DNA of 64,000 nucleotides from Nocardioides marmotae (GTDB lineage Bacteria > Actinomycetota > Actinomycetes > Propionibacteriales > Nocardioidaceae): assembly GCF_013177455.1 (NCBI RefSeq), contig NZ_CP053660.1, forward strand, positions 1,054,001-1,118,000. Direction: 5' to 3'. The translations under genes were made by a program, and so were the position numbers. Under the pieces are notes generated by a model. That model was not told the origin of the DNA. It ran no database searches and was given only the letters and a program-made list of their open reading frames with translations. Position 1 is the first letter of the stretch; each line of letters begins with the position of its first letter. Below are positions 34,479 through 43,669 of this stretch, in pieces.

Positions 34479-34534
34479 GACCGGATACTAGGGTTGACCG
34501 AGTACGTGCATCCCTTTGCGCCCAGGAGGACCCG

Positions 34535-34861
34535 GTGACCTACGTCATCTCGCAGCCGTGTGTCGATCTGAAGGACCGCGCGTGCGTCGACGAGTGTCCC
34601 GTCGACTGCATCTACGAGGGCAAGCGGATGCTCTACATCCACCCCGACGAGTGCGTCGACTGCGGTGCGTGCGAGCCGGTCTGCCCCGTCGAGGCGATCT
34701 TCTACGAGGACGACGTGCCGGAGCAGTGGAAGGACTACTACACCGCGAACGTCGGCTTCTTCGACGACCTCGGCTCGCCCGGCGGCGCCGCCAAGATGGG
34801 CGAGATCGACAAGGACCACCCGTTCATCGCGGGTCTCGAGCCGCAGAACCAGGACCACTGA
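34535..34861 (+). CDS. fdxA: 7Fe ferredoxin
   Basis: A 108-residue [3Fe-4S][4Fe-4S] ferredoxin. Cysteine spacing equals that of Azotobacter FdI offset by one: C9, C17 and C50 for the 3Fe cluster, C21, C40, C43 and C46 for the 4Fe cluster, C25 extra. Small soluble electron carrier. GTG 34535 has AGGAGGA upstream. The stop codon lies in the first unit of a 12-bp repeat leading into dapC. Confidence 0.95.
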   Translation: MTYVISQPCVDLKDRACVDECPVDCIYEGKRMLYIHPDECVDCGACEPVCPVEAIFYEDDVPEQWKDYYTANVGFFDDLGSPGGAAKMGEIDKDHPFIAGLEPQNQDH

Positions 34862-34918
34862 GCACTTCCTTGGGCACTTCCTCGGGCACCTCCTTGAGCA
34901 CTTCCTCGGGCGTCTCCT
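34859..34918. repeat. 12-bp degenerate tandem repeat spanning the fdxA stop and dapC 5' end
   Basis: Five units of the form (TGA/TGG/CGG)GCRYYTCCT, 12 bp apart, beginning with the fdxA stop codon itself. Unit 4 again carries TGA in the fdxA frame. In the dapC frame the units would encode Ser/Thr/Gly/Leu-rich tetrapeptides, so the true dapC start is uncertain. Confidence 0.8.
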
Positions 34919-35997
34919 CGCGGCTGCCGGACTTCCCCTGGGACCACCTGGTCCGGTACGCCGAGCAGGCCCGCCAGCACCCTGACGGCATCGTCGACCT
35001 CTCGGTCGGCACGCCGGTCGACCCCACCCCGGAGGTCGTCCAGCAGGAGCTGCGCGCGGCCGCGGACTCCCCGGGCTACCCGCTGACGATCGGCCGCGCC
35101 GAGACCCGGCAGGCGGCCCTGGACTGGCTGGCGCGCAAGCACGGCGTCACCGGCCTCGGGCTGGACCAGGTGCTGCCGGTGATCGGCTCCAAGGAGCTGA
35201 TCGGCTCGATGGCGGTCCACCTCGGGATCGGGCCGGGCGACCTCATCGGCTACCCCGAGCTGGCCTACCCGACCTACGAGGTCGGCGCGGCGCTCGCCGG
35301 CGCCCGGTCCGTGGCGACCGACTCCCTGACGGCGTTCGGGCCCGAGGTGCCGAAGCTGCTCTGGCTGAACTCCCCGTCGAACCCCACCGGCCGCGTCCTG
35401 CCGGTCGAGCACCTGCGCAAGGTGGTCGAGTGGTGCCGCGAGCGCGGCACGATCCTCGTCTCCGACGAGTGCTACCTGGAGTGCGCCTGGGAGGCCGAGC
35501 CGGTCTCGGTGCTGCACCCCGACGTCTGCGGCGGCTCCGCCGAGGGCATCCTCGCGGTGCACTCGCTCTCCAAGCGCTCCAACCTCGCGGGCTACCGCTG
35601 CGCCTTCGTCGCCGGCGACGCCGCGCTGGTCGGCGAGCTGCTCGCCGTCCGCAAGAACCTCGGCCTCCAGATGCCCGGCCCGCAGCAGCGGGCGATGGCC
35701 GCCGCCCTCGACGACGACGACCACGCCGTCGAGCAGCACACGCGGTACGCCGCGCGGCGCCGCGTGCTGCGCGACGCCCTGGAGGGCGCAGGGTTCCGCG
35801 TCGACCACTCCGAGGCGTCGCTCTACCTGTGGAGCACCCGCGACGAGGACTGCTGGGACACCGTCGCGGCGCTGGCCGAGCGCGGGATCCTCGTCGCGCC
35901 CGGCTCGTTCTACGGCCCGGCCGGCAACCGGCACGTCCGGGTGGCGTTCACCGCCACCGACGAGCGGGTCGCCGCCGCCGCCGCACGCCTGGCCTGA
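34870..35997 (+). CDS. dapC: Succinyldiaminopimelate transaminase
   Basis: A class I/II PLP aminotransferase of about 365-375 residues. The PLP lysine is in 'SLSKRSNLAGYR', with 'SNPTGRVL' and 'DECYLEC' as cofactor contacts; the overall form and position right after fdxA match actinobacterial DapC, which acts in the succinylase branch of lysine/DAP synthesis. Start is uncertain: TTG 34870 and TTG 34894 are in frame inside the 12-bp repeat; homology begins near 'SSRLPDFPWDHL'. No strong ribosome-binding site separate from the repeat is visible. Confidence 0.88.
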   Translation: MGTSSGTSLSTSSGVSSRLPDFPWDHLVRYAEQARQHPDGIVDLSVGTPVDPTPEVVQQELRAAADSPGYPLTIGRAETRQAALDWLARKHGVTGLGLDQVLPVIGSKELIGSMAVHLGIGPGDLIGYPELAYPTYEVGAALAGARSVATDSLTAFGPEVPKLLWLNSPSNPTGRVLPVEHLRKVVEWCRERGTILVSDECYLECAWEAEPVSVLHPDVCGGSAEGILAVHSLSKRSNLAGYRCAFVAGDAALVGELLAVRKNLGLQMPGPQQRAMAAALDDDDHAVEQHTRYAARRRVLRDALEGAGFRVDHSEASLYLWSTRDEDCWDTVAALAERGILVAPGSFYGPAGNRHVRVAFTATDERVAAAAARLA

Positions 35998-36010
35998 CCG
36001 GCCTCCCTCG

Positions 36011-37222
36011 TCACTCCGACGAGGCGTCCGGGGCCGGTGACCCGGGGGCCGCGGGGTCGACCGCCTGGGCCGGACCCGGCGGCGGGCCGTCCACGACGGC
36101 CGGGGGCGGCGCGGGATCGGCCAGCGCGGAGAGGTAGCGCAGCACGACCGCGGCCACCGCGGTGAGCGGGACCGCCAGGAACGCGCCGGCGATGCCGAAC
36201 AGGGTCGAGCCGAGGGTCACGGCGAGGATCACCACGCCGGCGTGGAGCTGCATGGCGCGGGACTGCAGCCACGGGTGCAGCACGTTGCCCTCCAGCTGCT
36301 GGACGACGAGGATCACGACCAGCAGGATCAGGGCGCCCTTGAACCCGACGGAGACCAGCGCCACCAGCACCGCGATGGCGCCGGCCAGGACGGCTCCGAT
36401 GATCGGCACGAAGCCGCCGAAGAAGGTCAGCACCGCGAGCGGCAGCACCAGCGGCACGCCGATCACCGCCAGCGCGATGCCGATGAGCACGGCGTCGATG
36501 AGGCTGACGAGCGCTTGGGCCCGCACGAAGCCGCCGAGGGTGGTCCACATCTGGTCGAGGACCGCGTCGACGTGGCCGCCGACCCGGGGGCCGGTCATCC
36601 GCGCCGCCCACGGCCGGAACCGGTGGCCGTCCTTGAGGAAGAGGAAGGTCAGCACCAGCGTCAGCAGGAGCGTCACCAGCCCGGAGGTGATCGTGTTGAC
36701 CCCCGACAGCAGCCCGTTCGCGATCGAGCCGGCGCTGTTCTGCAGGCGCTCCCGGCCCTCGGAGAGCGCGTCGGTGACCTGCTTCTCGGTGACCAGTTCG
36801 CGCTCGACGGCCCAGTCCTCGAGCTTCTCCAGCCCCTGCGCCGCGTCGGAGGCGATCCGGTCGCCCTGACCGGCGACCGACGGCGCGAAGCCGGCGATCA
36901 CGCCTCCCACGACCACCAGCGTGCCGATGACGACCAGGCCGGCCGCGGCGGCGCGGGGGAGCTTCACGCGACGTACGAGGAAGCCGACAGCGGGTGCGAG
37001 GACCGAGGCCACGATCAGCGCGAGCAGCACCGGGAAGAGCGCCGACCACACCATGCCGACCAGCCAGCCGAGGACGGCGATCGCCAGGGCGACGCCGACC
37101 CAGCGCCACGACCAGGTGCCCAGCCAGGCGAGCCCGGTGCCGATCCGCCGCTCGCGCAGGCGGGGATCGACGGCCTCGATCGTGGTGGCGGAGGGCGGGA
37201 CGTCGGGGGAGTCTGAGGTCAC
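36011..37222 (-). CDS. AI-2E family (PerM-like) transporter
   Basis: A 403-residue polytopic membrane protein of the AI-2 exporter/UPF0118 family, about seven to eight helices, with the characteristic soluble insertion between about residues 125 and 185 and the conserved 'VPIIGAVLAG' segment. The C-terminal tail is Pro/Ala-rich. Substrates vary (AI-2, Na+/H+ in some members) and cannot be told from sequence. Convergent with dapC, with only 13 nt between stops. Confidence 0.83.
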   Translation of the reverse strand: MTSDSPDVPPSATTIEAVDPRLRERRIGTGLAWLGTWSWRWVGVALAIAVLGWLVGMVWSALFPVLLALIVASVLAPAVGFLVRRVKLPRAAAAGLVVIGTLVVVGGVIAGFAPSVAGQGDRIASDAAQGLEKLEDWAVERELVTEKQVTDALSEGRERLQNSAGSIANGLLSGVNTITSGLVTLLLTLVLTFLFLKDGHRFRPWAARMTGPRVGGHVDAVLDQMWTTLGGFVRAQALVSLIDAVLIGIALAVIGVPLVLPLAVLTFFGGFVPIIGAVLAGAIAVLVALVSVGFKGALILLVVILVVQQLEGNVLHPWLQSRAMQLHAGVVILAVTLGSTLFGIAGAFLAVPLTAVAAVVLRYLSALADPAPPPAVVDGPPPGPAQAVDPAAPGSPAPDASSE

Positions 37223-37338
37223 GCCGGTCGGTACCCGCCCGCCGCCGCCGTCAGGCAGGCGCCCGATCAGGAGGCCAGGTCGCGCAGCAGGTGGTCGGCG
37301 CCGTCGGGGGTGAGGTGGGGAGAGGCGGCGGGACGGAC

Positions 37339-38301
37339 CTAGTCGAAGACGTCGACGTGCACGTGGTCGCGGTGCTCGAGGACCGCCCGGTCACCGGACC
37401 GCGCGGGTGGGTCGTAGTCGCGCCACCCCGAGCCGGAGCGCCAGCCGCTCTTCCAGATCCGGCCGTCGAAGATGACCGTCTGCACGTCGAGCCGGTCGGC
37501 CATGGCGACGAGGTAGTGCGCGACCGCCCAGCCGCGGACCTTGTTGGCGTCGTTGACCGGCCGGAAGAAGATGTCGACCGCCCGCCCGTCGTAGTGGGTC
37601 GAGCCCTTCATGTGGCCCTCGCGGACGCCACCGGGGGCGAACCCGCCGAGCGACTGCTGGCCGAAGACGTTCTCGACCTCGCGACGCACCTTCTCCGCGC
37701 GCCGCACCAGCCCGGAGGCGGTCAGCTCGTCGGAGGCCTCCTCGGCGTCGTCGTCGATCGTGCAGGTGAAGGTCGCCCGGGAGTTGCCGGTCAGCGCCGA
37801 GGCCAGCACGCGCGCGTCGTCCTCGTGGTCGGCGTAGGCGTCCGGGAAGCCCGAGCGCTGGACGGTCTGGGCGGCGACGGTCACCTCCATCGCCTCGTAG
37901 CCCGAGACGTCGGCGAGCTCGTCGTAGAACTTGTTGGCGGCGTACACCGGGTCGAGCACCTCCTCGGGCGAGCCCCACCCCTGCGAGGGCCGCTGCTGGA
38001 AGAGCCCCAGGGAGTCGCGGTCGCCGTAGTCGATGTTGTAGAGCTCCGACTCCTGGTACGCCGTGGCCAGCGCGATCGTCGCGGCGCGCGCCGGCATCCC
38101 GCGACCGATGGCGATGCCGGTGATCAGCGCGGCGTTCTCCGCCTGCTCCACGTCGAGCTCGACCGTGCGCCCGTCGACCGTGGCGACGCACTGCTCGGAG
38201 CCGAGGAACGGCGTGGAGTCGCGCAGCACGTCCCAGCCTAGGTACGCCGTCACACCCAGAGCCGCCGCGCCGAGCAGCGCGACGCCCGTCCCCACCCTCA
38301 T
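37339..38301 (-). CDS. Membrane-anchored protein resembling lytic transglycosylase
   Basis: A 320-residue protein with an N-terminal transmembrane/signal segment (residues 3-24). 'ATAYQESELYNIDYGDRDSLGLFQQRPSQGWG' type composition around residues 80-110 is lysozyme/transglycosylase-like: a catalytic Glu in 'QES' followed by 'GLFQQRPSQGWG'. A C-terminal region ('GSTHYDGRAVDIFF', 'HRDHVHVDVFD') has His/Asp residues like D,D-carboxypeptidase/peptidase M15-type zinc proteins. It probably acts on peptidoglycan outside the membrane. Widely conserved in actinobacteria without a defined role. GGAGA precedes ATG 38301. Confidence 0.75.
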   Translation of the reverse strand: MRVGTGVALLGAAALGVTAYLGWDVLRDSTPFLGSEQCVATVDGRTVELDVEQAENAALITGIAIGRGMPARAATIALATAYQESELYNIDYGDRDSLGLFQQRPSQGWGSPEEVLDPVYAANKFYDELADVSGYEAMEVTVAAQTVQRSGFPDAYADHEDDARVLASALTGNSRATFTCTIDDDAEEASDELTASGLVRRAEKVRREVENVFGQQSLGGFAPGGVREGHMKGSTHYDGRAVDIFFRPVNDANKVRGWAVAHYLVAMADRLDVQTVIFDGRIWKSGWRSGSGWRDYDPPARSGDRAVLEHRDHVHVDVFD

Positions 38302-38338
38302 GGGGCCAGTCTCCGGGTGCGGTGAAACGCGCTCAGCC

Positions 38339-38374
38339 GGGGGATCAGTTGGGGGATCAGCTGGGGGATCAGTT
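38339..38374. repeat. 12-bp tandem repeat carrying three in-frame stop codons at the dapD 3' end
   Basis: GGGGGATCAGYT three times (38339-38350, 38351-38362, 38363-38374). Each unit contains TCA, which on the minus strand is TGA in the dapD frame: the true dapD stop is in the unit at 38363-38374 and two more follow at 12-nt intervals. Confidence 0.9.
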
Positions 38375-39331
38375 GGCGTGCAGGGCGGCGTTGAGCTCGA
38401 CACCCTCGCTGCGCCACGGCACGGCCTCGACGGCGCCGGTCACCGAGTTGCGGCGGAACAGCACGTTGCTGGTGCCGGAGAGCTCGAGTGCCTTGACGAC
38501 CTTCGGCTTGCGGTCCATGTCGCTGACGGTGACCTTGGTGCCGGCGGTGACGTAGCAGCCGGCCTCGACGACGCAGTCGTCCCCGAGGGAGATGCCCAGG
38601 CCGGCGTTGGCGCCGAGCAGGCAGCGCCGGCCGATGGAGATGACCTGCGTGCCGCCGCCGGAGAGCGTGCCCATGATCGAGGCGCCGCCACCGACGTCGG
38701 AGCCGTCCCCGACGAGCACGCCGGCGGAGATCCGGCCCTCGACCATCGAGGCGCCGAGCGTGCCGGCGTTGAAGTTCACGAAGCCCTCGTGCATGACCGT
38801 GGTGCCCTCGGCCAGGTGGGCGCCGAGGCGGACGCGGTCGGCGTCGGCGATGCGTACGCCGCTGGGCAGGACGTAGTCGACCAGGCGGGGGAACTTGTCG
38901 ACACCGTGCACGGTCACGTGCTGGCCGGCCGCGCGCAGCCGGGCCCGGGTCAGCTCGAAGCCCTCGACCGCGCACGGGCCGGCCGAGGTCCACACGACAT
39001 TGGCCAGCAGCCCGAAGATGCCGTCCAGGGAGATCGTGTGCGGCACGACCAGCCGGGTGCTGAGCAGGTGCAGCCGCAGCCAGACGTCCTCGGTCGAGGC
39101 CGGCGCGGCCTGCAGGTCGGCGATCTCGACGGTGCGGACCTCGCGGACCACGCGGCGTACCTCGTCGCGACCCTCGAGCGCGGACAGCTCGGCGGGCACC
39201 TCGGCCCCGTCGCGCTCGCCGAGCGCGGGCTGGGGGAACCACACGTCCAGCACGGTCCCGTCGTCGGTCACGGTCGCGAGGCCATGGCCCCAGGCGGTGG
39301 TCGGCTTGGCGGTGGCGGCTGCGTCGGTCAC
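38369..39331 (-). CDS. dapD: Tetrahydrodipicolinate N-succinyltransferase
   Basis: A 320-residue left-handed beta-helix acyltransferase using succinyl-CoA on tetrahydrodipicolinate, the first succinylase step of DAP/lysine synthesis. Hexapeptide-repeat region from about residue 150 to 270 ('[20 protein letters not shown]', '[20 protein letters not shown]', '[21 protein letters not shown]'). Size and N-terminal domain are those of the actinobacterial DapD subgroup. dapC (34870) and dapE (49194) of the same pathway are also in this window. Confidence 0.93.
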   Translation of the reverse strand: MTDAAATAKPTTAWGHGLATVTDDGTVLDVWFPQPALGERDGAEVPAELSALEGRDEVRRVVREVRTVEIADLQAAPASTEDVWLRLHLLSTRLVVPHTISLDGIFGLLANVVWTSAGPCAVEGFELTRARLRAAGQHVTVHGVDKFPRLVDYVLPSGVRIADADRVRLGAHLAEGTTVMHEGFVNFNAGTLGASMVEGRISAGVLVGDGSDVGGGASIMGTLSGGGTQVISIGRRCLLGANAGLGISLGDDCVVEAGCYVTAGTKVTVSDMDRKPKVVKALELSGTSNVLFRRNSVTGAVEAVPWRSEGVELNAALHAN

Positions 39332-39401
39332 GTCGCCCGATCCTACCGGCGGGCCCGCTCACGCCACCCTCGTCCTCCACGTCGCGGTCTACCGTCGAGG
39401 G

Positions 39402-40367
39402 ATGGTCACCCGTGTCGCACTGGCGCTCGGCTCGGGCGGCGCGCGGGGGTACGCCCACCTGGGCGCGGTCCGGGCGCTGCGCGAGCGCGACTGCGAGCTG
39501 GTCGCCGTCGCGGGGACCTCGATGGGCGCCCTGGTGGGCGGGCTCGCGGCCGCCGGGCGGGCCGAGGACTTCGCGCGGTGGGCGACCGCGCTGACCCGGC
39601 GCGACGTCCTCTGGCTGCTCGACCCCTCGATCGCCTCCCGCGGGATGATCACCGCGGACCGGCTGATCGACGCCCTCGCCGACATCATCACCGACCAGGC
39701 CATCGAGGACCTGGCCGTGCCGTTCACGGCGGTCGCCACCGACCTCGCCGCCCGCCGCGAGGTGTGGTTCCAGCACGGCCCGCTGCGGGCCGCGCTGCGC
39801 GCCTCCATCGCGATCCCCGGGGTCTTCACCCCGGCCATGCTCAACGGCCGGCTCCTCGTCGACGGCGGCCTGACCAACCCGGTCCCGGTCGAGCCGACCG
39901 CCGCGGTCCCCTCCGACCTGACCGTCGCGGTCGAGCTCACCGGCCCCCGCCGGGTGCGCGAGCCCGACACCCCGCGGCGGGATTCCGCGGCCCCCCAGCG
40001 CCTCGAGGAGTGGCGCGAGCGGTGGCGGCGCACGCTCGCCACGCTGACCGGCCGTGAGGAGCAGAACGTGGCGGACGCCGAGGTCGACCAGCTGGCCGGC
40101 CCGGGGCCGGGCACCGGCTGGGGGACCGAGCGGCTCCCCGCCGACCTCGGGCTGCTGGACCTGACCGCGCAGTCCTTCGAGGTGATGCAGGCGCTGGTGG
40201 GCCGCTACCGGATGGCCGCGCTGCCCGCGGACGTGCTCGTCACGGTCCCGGTCGACGCCTGCGGGACGATGGACTTCCACCGGGCCGCCGAGATGATCGA
40301 CCTCGGCCACCGGCTCACCGGCGAGGCCCTGGACGCGGCCGGGGTCGTCGTGCGTCGCGGAGTGTGA
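39402..40367 (+). CDS. Patatin-like phospholipase (RssA type)
   Basis: A 321-residue patatin-family serine hydrolase with a Ser-Asp dyad. 'LGSGGARGYAHLG' is the oxyanion/glycine-rich start, 'GTSMG' holds the nucleophile Ser, and 'VDGGLTNPVP' holds the catalytic Asp. Soluble, no signal peptide. Probably acts on a lipid or acyl ester; substrate unknown. ATG 39402 lies 6 nt after TACCGT and is divergent from dapD. Confidence 0.88.
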   Translation: MVTRVALALGSGGARGYAHLGAVRALRERDCELVAVAGTSMGALVGGLAAAGRAEDFARWATALTRRDVLWLLDPSIASRGMITADRLIDALADIITDQAIEDLAVPFTAVATDLAARREVWFQHGPLRAALRASIAIPGVFTPAMLNGRLLVDGGLTNPVPVEPTAAVPSDLTVAVELTGPRRVREPDTPRRDSAAPQRLEEWRERWRRTLATLTGREEQNVADAEVDQLAGPGPGTGWGTERLPADLGLLDLTAQSFEVMQALVGRYRMAALPADVLVTVPVDACGTMDFHRAAEMIDLGHRLTGEALDAAGVVVRRGV

Positions 40368-40462
40368 CTCCTCACAGGCGCCGCGCGGGGCCCCGGAGTG
40401 TCAGCGTTCTCACGCCCGCTCGGCTTCTCATCATGTGGGATGGCGTGTTTAGCGTGGAGGAC

Positions 40463-42571
40463 ATGAGCGTCCAGTTCCCCTACCTGATGTCCTCGGGACG
40501 CATCGGTCCCATGGCCCTCGCCAACCGCATCGTCCTGCCGGCGATGGACATGAACGTCTCCGAGCACGGCGAGATCGAGCAGACCGAGATCGACCACTAC
40601 GTCGCCCGTGCCGCCGGCGGCGCCGGCCTGGTGATCACCGGCGCCTGCGCGATCGCCTTCCCCCACGGGGCGGCGTCCATGAAGGAGCCCGGTCTCTCCG
40701 ACGATCGCTACATCCCGGGCCTCAAGGCGCTCGCCGACGCGATCCACGCCGCCGGCAGCAAGCTGTGCATCCAGTCCACCCACCACGGCAAGGTGGCGCG
40801 CGTCGACGTCGCCAACGACCGCCCCGTGCTGGCCCCGAACCAGCCGGACTACAGCTACGACCTGTCCGCGCTGGCCGACAGCACCCCCAGCGAGCTGGCC
40901 CGGATGGGCGCCGCGACCGCCGGGAAGCCGACCGTCTACCAGGAGATGACCCACGACGACATCGCCTGGCTGGTCACCACCTGGGCCGACGCCGCCGAGC
41001 GCGTCGCGAAGGCCGGAGCGGACGCGATCGAGATCCACGTCGCGCACGGCTACATCCTCGGCGTCTTCCTCAACCGCCGCGACAACCAGCGCACCGACGA
41101 GTACGGCGGCCCGCTGGTCAACCGCGCCCGGCTGGCCTGCGAGGTCATCGCCGCGGTCAAGGAGCGGGTGGGCGACCGGCTCGCGGTGCTGGTCCGGGTC
41201 GCCGGCGAGGAGTACGGCCAGGACGGCGGCCTGTCGCTGCCGGAGTCGATCGAGGCCGCCGAGCTCTTCGAGGCCGCCGGCGCCGACGCGATCCACGTGA
41301 CCGGCTGGGGCCGCAACCCCTTCGACAACTTCACCGACGGCCCGCTGCCCGCCCGGGTCGGCGCCTACCTCGACAACGCCGCCGAGATCAAGAAGCACGT
41401 CGGGATCCCGGTCATCGCCGTGGGCCGGATGCTGCCGGAGGTCGCGGAGAAGGCGATCGCCAAGGGACGGATCGACTACGCGGCGATGGGACGCCAGCTG
41501 CTGGCCGACCCCGAGCTGCCGAACAAGCTCCGCGACGGGCGCTTCGACGAGGTCCGCCCCTGCATCAACTGCTACCTGTGCGTGGCCGAGAACTTCTTCG
41601 ACGACACCCCCTTCTGCGCGGTCAACCCCGCGCTCGGCAACGAGGGGCTGCTCCCGCTGGAGCCCGCCGCGGAGCCCAAGCACGTGGTCGTCGTCGGTGC
41701 CGGCCCGGCCGGCCTGGAGAGCGCCCGGGTGCTCAGCGAGCGCGGCCACCGCGTCACCGTGGTCGACAAGGCCGACCGGCTCGGCGGCACCATGTGGTTC
41801 TCCACGATGACCACCCCGGACAACGAGCGGCTGCTGCGCTGGCTGCGCTCGGAGGTCGAGCGCCTCGGCATCACGGTGCAGCTGGGCACCCCCGCCACCG
41901 TCGAGACGATCCGCGCGCTGCGCGCCGACCACGTCGTCGTGGCCACCGGCGCGGTCCGCCCGAAGCCCGAGCTCCCCGGCGGCGACCTGCCGATCGTGCA
42001 GACCGGCGACACCCTGCGTGCGCTGATGCTCGGCACCGCCACCGCCGAGGAGGCCGGGCCGGTGCTGCGCACCCTCGGCAAGCTCGGGCGCGTCTCCGGT
42101 CTCACCAAGCGTCCCGGCGTCGTGCGCCAGCTGACCAAGGCCTTCCTGCCGATGGGCAAGGACGTCGTGGTGATCGGCGGGTCCCTGGTCGGCCTCGAGC
42201 TCGCCGAGTTCCTCGCCGAGCGCGGCCGCCGGGTGACCCTGCTGCACGAGCAGCAGCAGCTCGGCCTGCCGCTGGCGATGCCGCGCCGCTGGACCGCCGT
42301 ACGACACGCCACCGAGCACGGCGTGCAGATCCACCGCAACGTCTCGATCACCCGGATCACCGAGACCGGCGTCGAGTGGACCGAGGGCGACCAGACCCAC
42401 TCCGCCCCCGCCGACATGGTGGTCTACGCGGACGGCACCACCTCCGCGGCGCCGCTGGCCGACGAGCTGCGGGCCGCCGGCTTCAGCGTCGACGTGGTCG
42501 GTGACGCCGGCGAGGTCAACTACATCCACGGCGCCATCCACTCCTCGTGGAAGGCGGCCACCACCGTCTGA
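40463..42571 (+). CDS. FMN/Fe-S/FAD NADH:flavin oxidoreductase (2,4-dienoyl-CoA reductase-like)
   Basis: A 702-residue enzyme of the old-yellow-enzyme superfamily. Residues about 1-360 are the FMN TIM barrel ('EIHVAHGYILGVFLNRRDN' with its active-site His); 'CINCYLCVAENFFDDTPFC' supplies Cys ligands for a [4Fe-4S] cluster; about 400-690 is the NAD(P)/FAD domain starting 'VVVVGAGPAGLESARVL' and a second Rossmann motif 'VVVIGGSLVGLELAEFLAERG'. Like FadH, it should move electrons from NADPH to reduce a C=C bond. No fatty-acid genes are adjacent, so the substrate is open. ATG 40463 follows TAGCGT by 7 nt, so probably leaderless. Confidence 0.87.
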   Translation: MSVQFPYLMSSGRIGPMALANRIVLPAMDMNVSEHGEIEQTEIDHYVARAAGGAGLVITGACAIAFPHGAASMKEPGLSDDRYIPGLKALADAIHAAGSKLCIQSTHHGKVARVDVANDRPVLAPNQPDYSYDLSALADSTPSELARMGAATAGKPTVYQEMTHDDIAWLVTTWADAAERVAKAGADAIEIHVAHGYILGVFLNRRDNQRTDEYGGPLVNRARLACEVIAAVKERVGDRLAVLVRVAGEEYGQDGGLSLPESIEAAELFEAAGADAIHVTGWGRNPFDNFTDGPLPARVGAYLDNAAEIKKHVGIPVIAVGRMLPEVAEKAIAKGRIDYAAMGRQLLADPELPNKLRDGRFDEVRPCINCYLCVAENFFDDTPFCAVNPALGNEGLLPLEPAAEPKHVVVVGAGPAGLESARVLSERGHRVTVVDKADRLGGTMWFSTMTTPDNERLLRWLRSEVERLGITVQLGTPATVETIRALRADHVVVATGAVRPKPELPGGDLPIVQTGDTLRALMLGTATAEEAGPVLRTLGKLGRVSGLTKRPGVVRQLTKAFLPMGKDVVVIGGSLVGLELAEFLAERGRRVTLLHEQQQLGLPLAMPRRWTAVRHATEHGVQIHRNVSITRITETGVEWTEGDQTHSAPADMVVYADGTTSAAPLADELRAAGFSVDVVGDAGEVNYIHGAIHSSWKAATTV

Positions 42572-42599
42572 GTCGCTCGCATCTGGGCGACCGAGTAGC

Positions 42600-42639
42600 C
42601 ACTCGCCCCTGTCCGGCCGACGCCGGGCAGGGGCGAGTG
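42600..42639 (+). terminator. 17-bp hairpin terminator
   Basis: CACTCGCCCCTGTCCGG (42600-42616), loop CCGACG, CCGGGCAGGGGCGAGTG (42623-42639): one G-U pair, otherwise perfect. It follows the flavin oxidoreductase gene and precedes the convergent DinB-like gene, so it may serve both. Confidence 0.8.
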
Positions 42640-42655
42640 CTGTCTCACTGCCCGC

Positions 42656-43192
42656 TCACTGCCCGGTGCGCCCGTCGAGGCACTCGCGCAGCAGGTCGGC
42701 GTGCCCGACGTGGCGGGCGTACTCCTCCAGCACGTGCACGATCACGTCGCGGACCTCGGTGCGCTCCTCCGGGGCGCCCGGATCGTCGAGGAGGCGGTCC
42801 CAGTCCTCGGCGGCGTACACCGCGTCGGCCGCGGCGCCGACCTGTCGCCAGGTCGCCCAGGCCTCCGCGACCACGGCCGGATCCGGGCTGCCGCCGTGCA
42901 GGTCGGCCTGCCGGTCCTCGGGGGTCCGGTAGAGCTGGGGGGTGTCCACGCCGCGCAGCACCCGCACCGTCCAGTGGTGCTCCATCTGGGCGAGGTGGCG
43001 CAGCAGGCCGAGCAGCGAGAGCGTGGAGGGCGGCACCGCGCGCCGGGCCATCTGCTCGGCGTCGAGGTCCTGGCACTTCAGCTCGAAGGTCAGGCGGTAG
43101 TTGCGCAAGTACTGCAGCACCGTCCCCTGCTCGCCGCGTGAGGGGGAGAGGTCGCGGGGGTCCGCGGCGGGGTCGAGCCACCTGTCACTCAT
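42656..43192 (-). CDS. DinB-like (DUF664) four-helix protein
   Basis: A 178-residue cytoplasmic protein of the DinB/DUF664 metal-binding four-helix-bundle family. Metal ligands are probably His in 'LLRHLAQMEHHW' and His in 'VLEEYARHVGHADLLRE'. Actinobacterial relatives include mycothiol-dependent maleylpyruvate isomerase and bacillithiol/mycothiol transferases, so a thiol-dependent role is possible; not shown by sequence. ATG 43192 is chosen; it begins MSDRWL as in relatives. Confidence 0.82.
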   Translation of the reverse strand: MSDRWLDPAADPRDLSPSRGEQGTVLQYLRNYRLTFELKCQDLDAEQMARRAVPPSTLSLLGLLRHLAQMEHHWTVRVLRGVDTPQLYRTPEDRQADLHGGSPDPAVVAEAWATWRQVGAAADAVYAAEDWDRLLDDPGAPEERTEVRDVIVHVLEEYARHVGHADLLRECLDGRTGQ

Positions 43193-43288
43193 CTCCGCAT
43201 CCGAGCAGCACGACCGGTGCGGGTCAAGCCTTCGGGACGACCCGGCCCGCGCCGGTGGGCCACCATGGGCCCGGGAGGTGAGCTGTCG

Positions 43289-43642
43289 ATGCGTCCGGTC
43301 TTCGTGCTCCACGAGCACCAGCAGCCCCGCCACCACCTCGACCTGCGGCTCGAGGAGGACGGGGTGCTCCGCTCGTGGGCGGTGCCGAAGGGGCTCCCGA
43401 CCGACCCCCGGCACGACCGGCTCGCCGTGGAGGTGCCCGACCACGACCTCGACCACGCGGCGTACACCGACGAGGACAAGGCCATCGCCGACCACGGCTG
43501 GTGGGAGCTGGTCGACCGCACCGAGCGGCGCTTCGTCTTCGTGCTGCACGGGGAGGCCGGCAGCCGGCGCTACGCGCTGATCCGCACCTCGCGGGCCGGG
43601 GGCCGGGACTGGCTGCTCCACCTCACGCGCGAGCAGCCCTGA
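43289..43642 (+). CDS. Stand-alone LigD-type 3'-phosphoesterase domain protein
   Basis: A 117-residue protein consisting only of the phosphoesterase (PE) domain found at the N-terminus of the NHEJ ligase LigD. Hallmarks: 'FVLHEHQQPRHHLDLRLEEDG' pattern with the catalytic His residues, 'SWAVPKGLP', the acidic 'DHDLDHAAY' segment and C-terminal 'WLLHL'. LigD PE trims 3'-phosphate/ribonucleotide ends for repair. No polymerase or ligase domain and no ku gene is nearby. GGAGGTGA precedes ATG 43289. Confidence 0.85.
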   Translation: MRPVFVLHEHQQPRHHLDLRLEEDGVLRSWAVPKGLPTDPRHDRLAVEVPDHDLDHAAYTDEDKAIADHGWWELVDRTERRFVFVLHGEAGSRRYALIRTSRAGGRDWLLHLTREQP

Positions 43643-43669
43643 GCGGTTGACCTGCTCGTTCCTGGCCGG

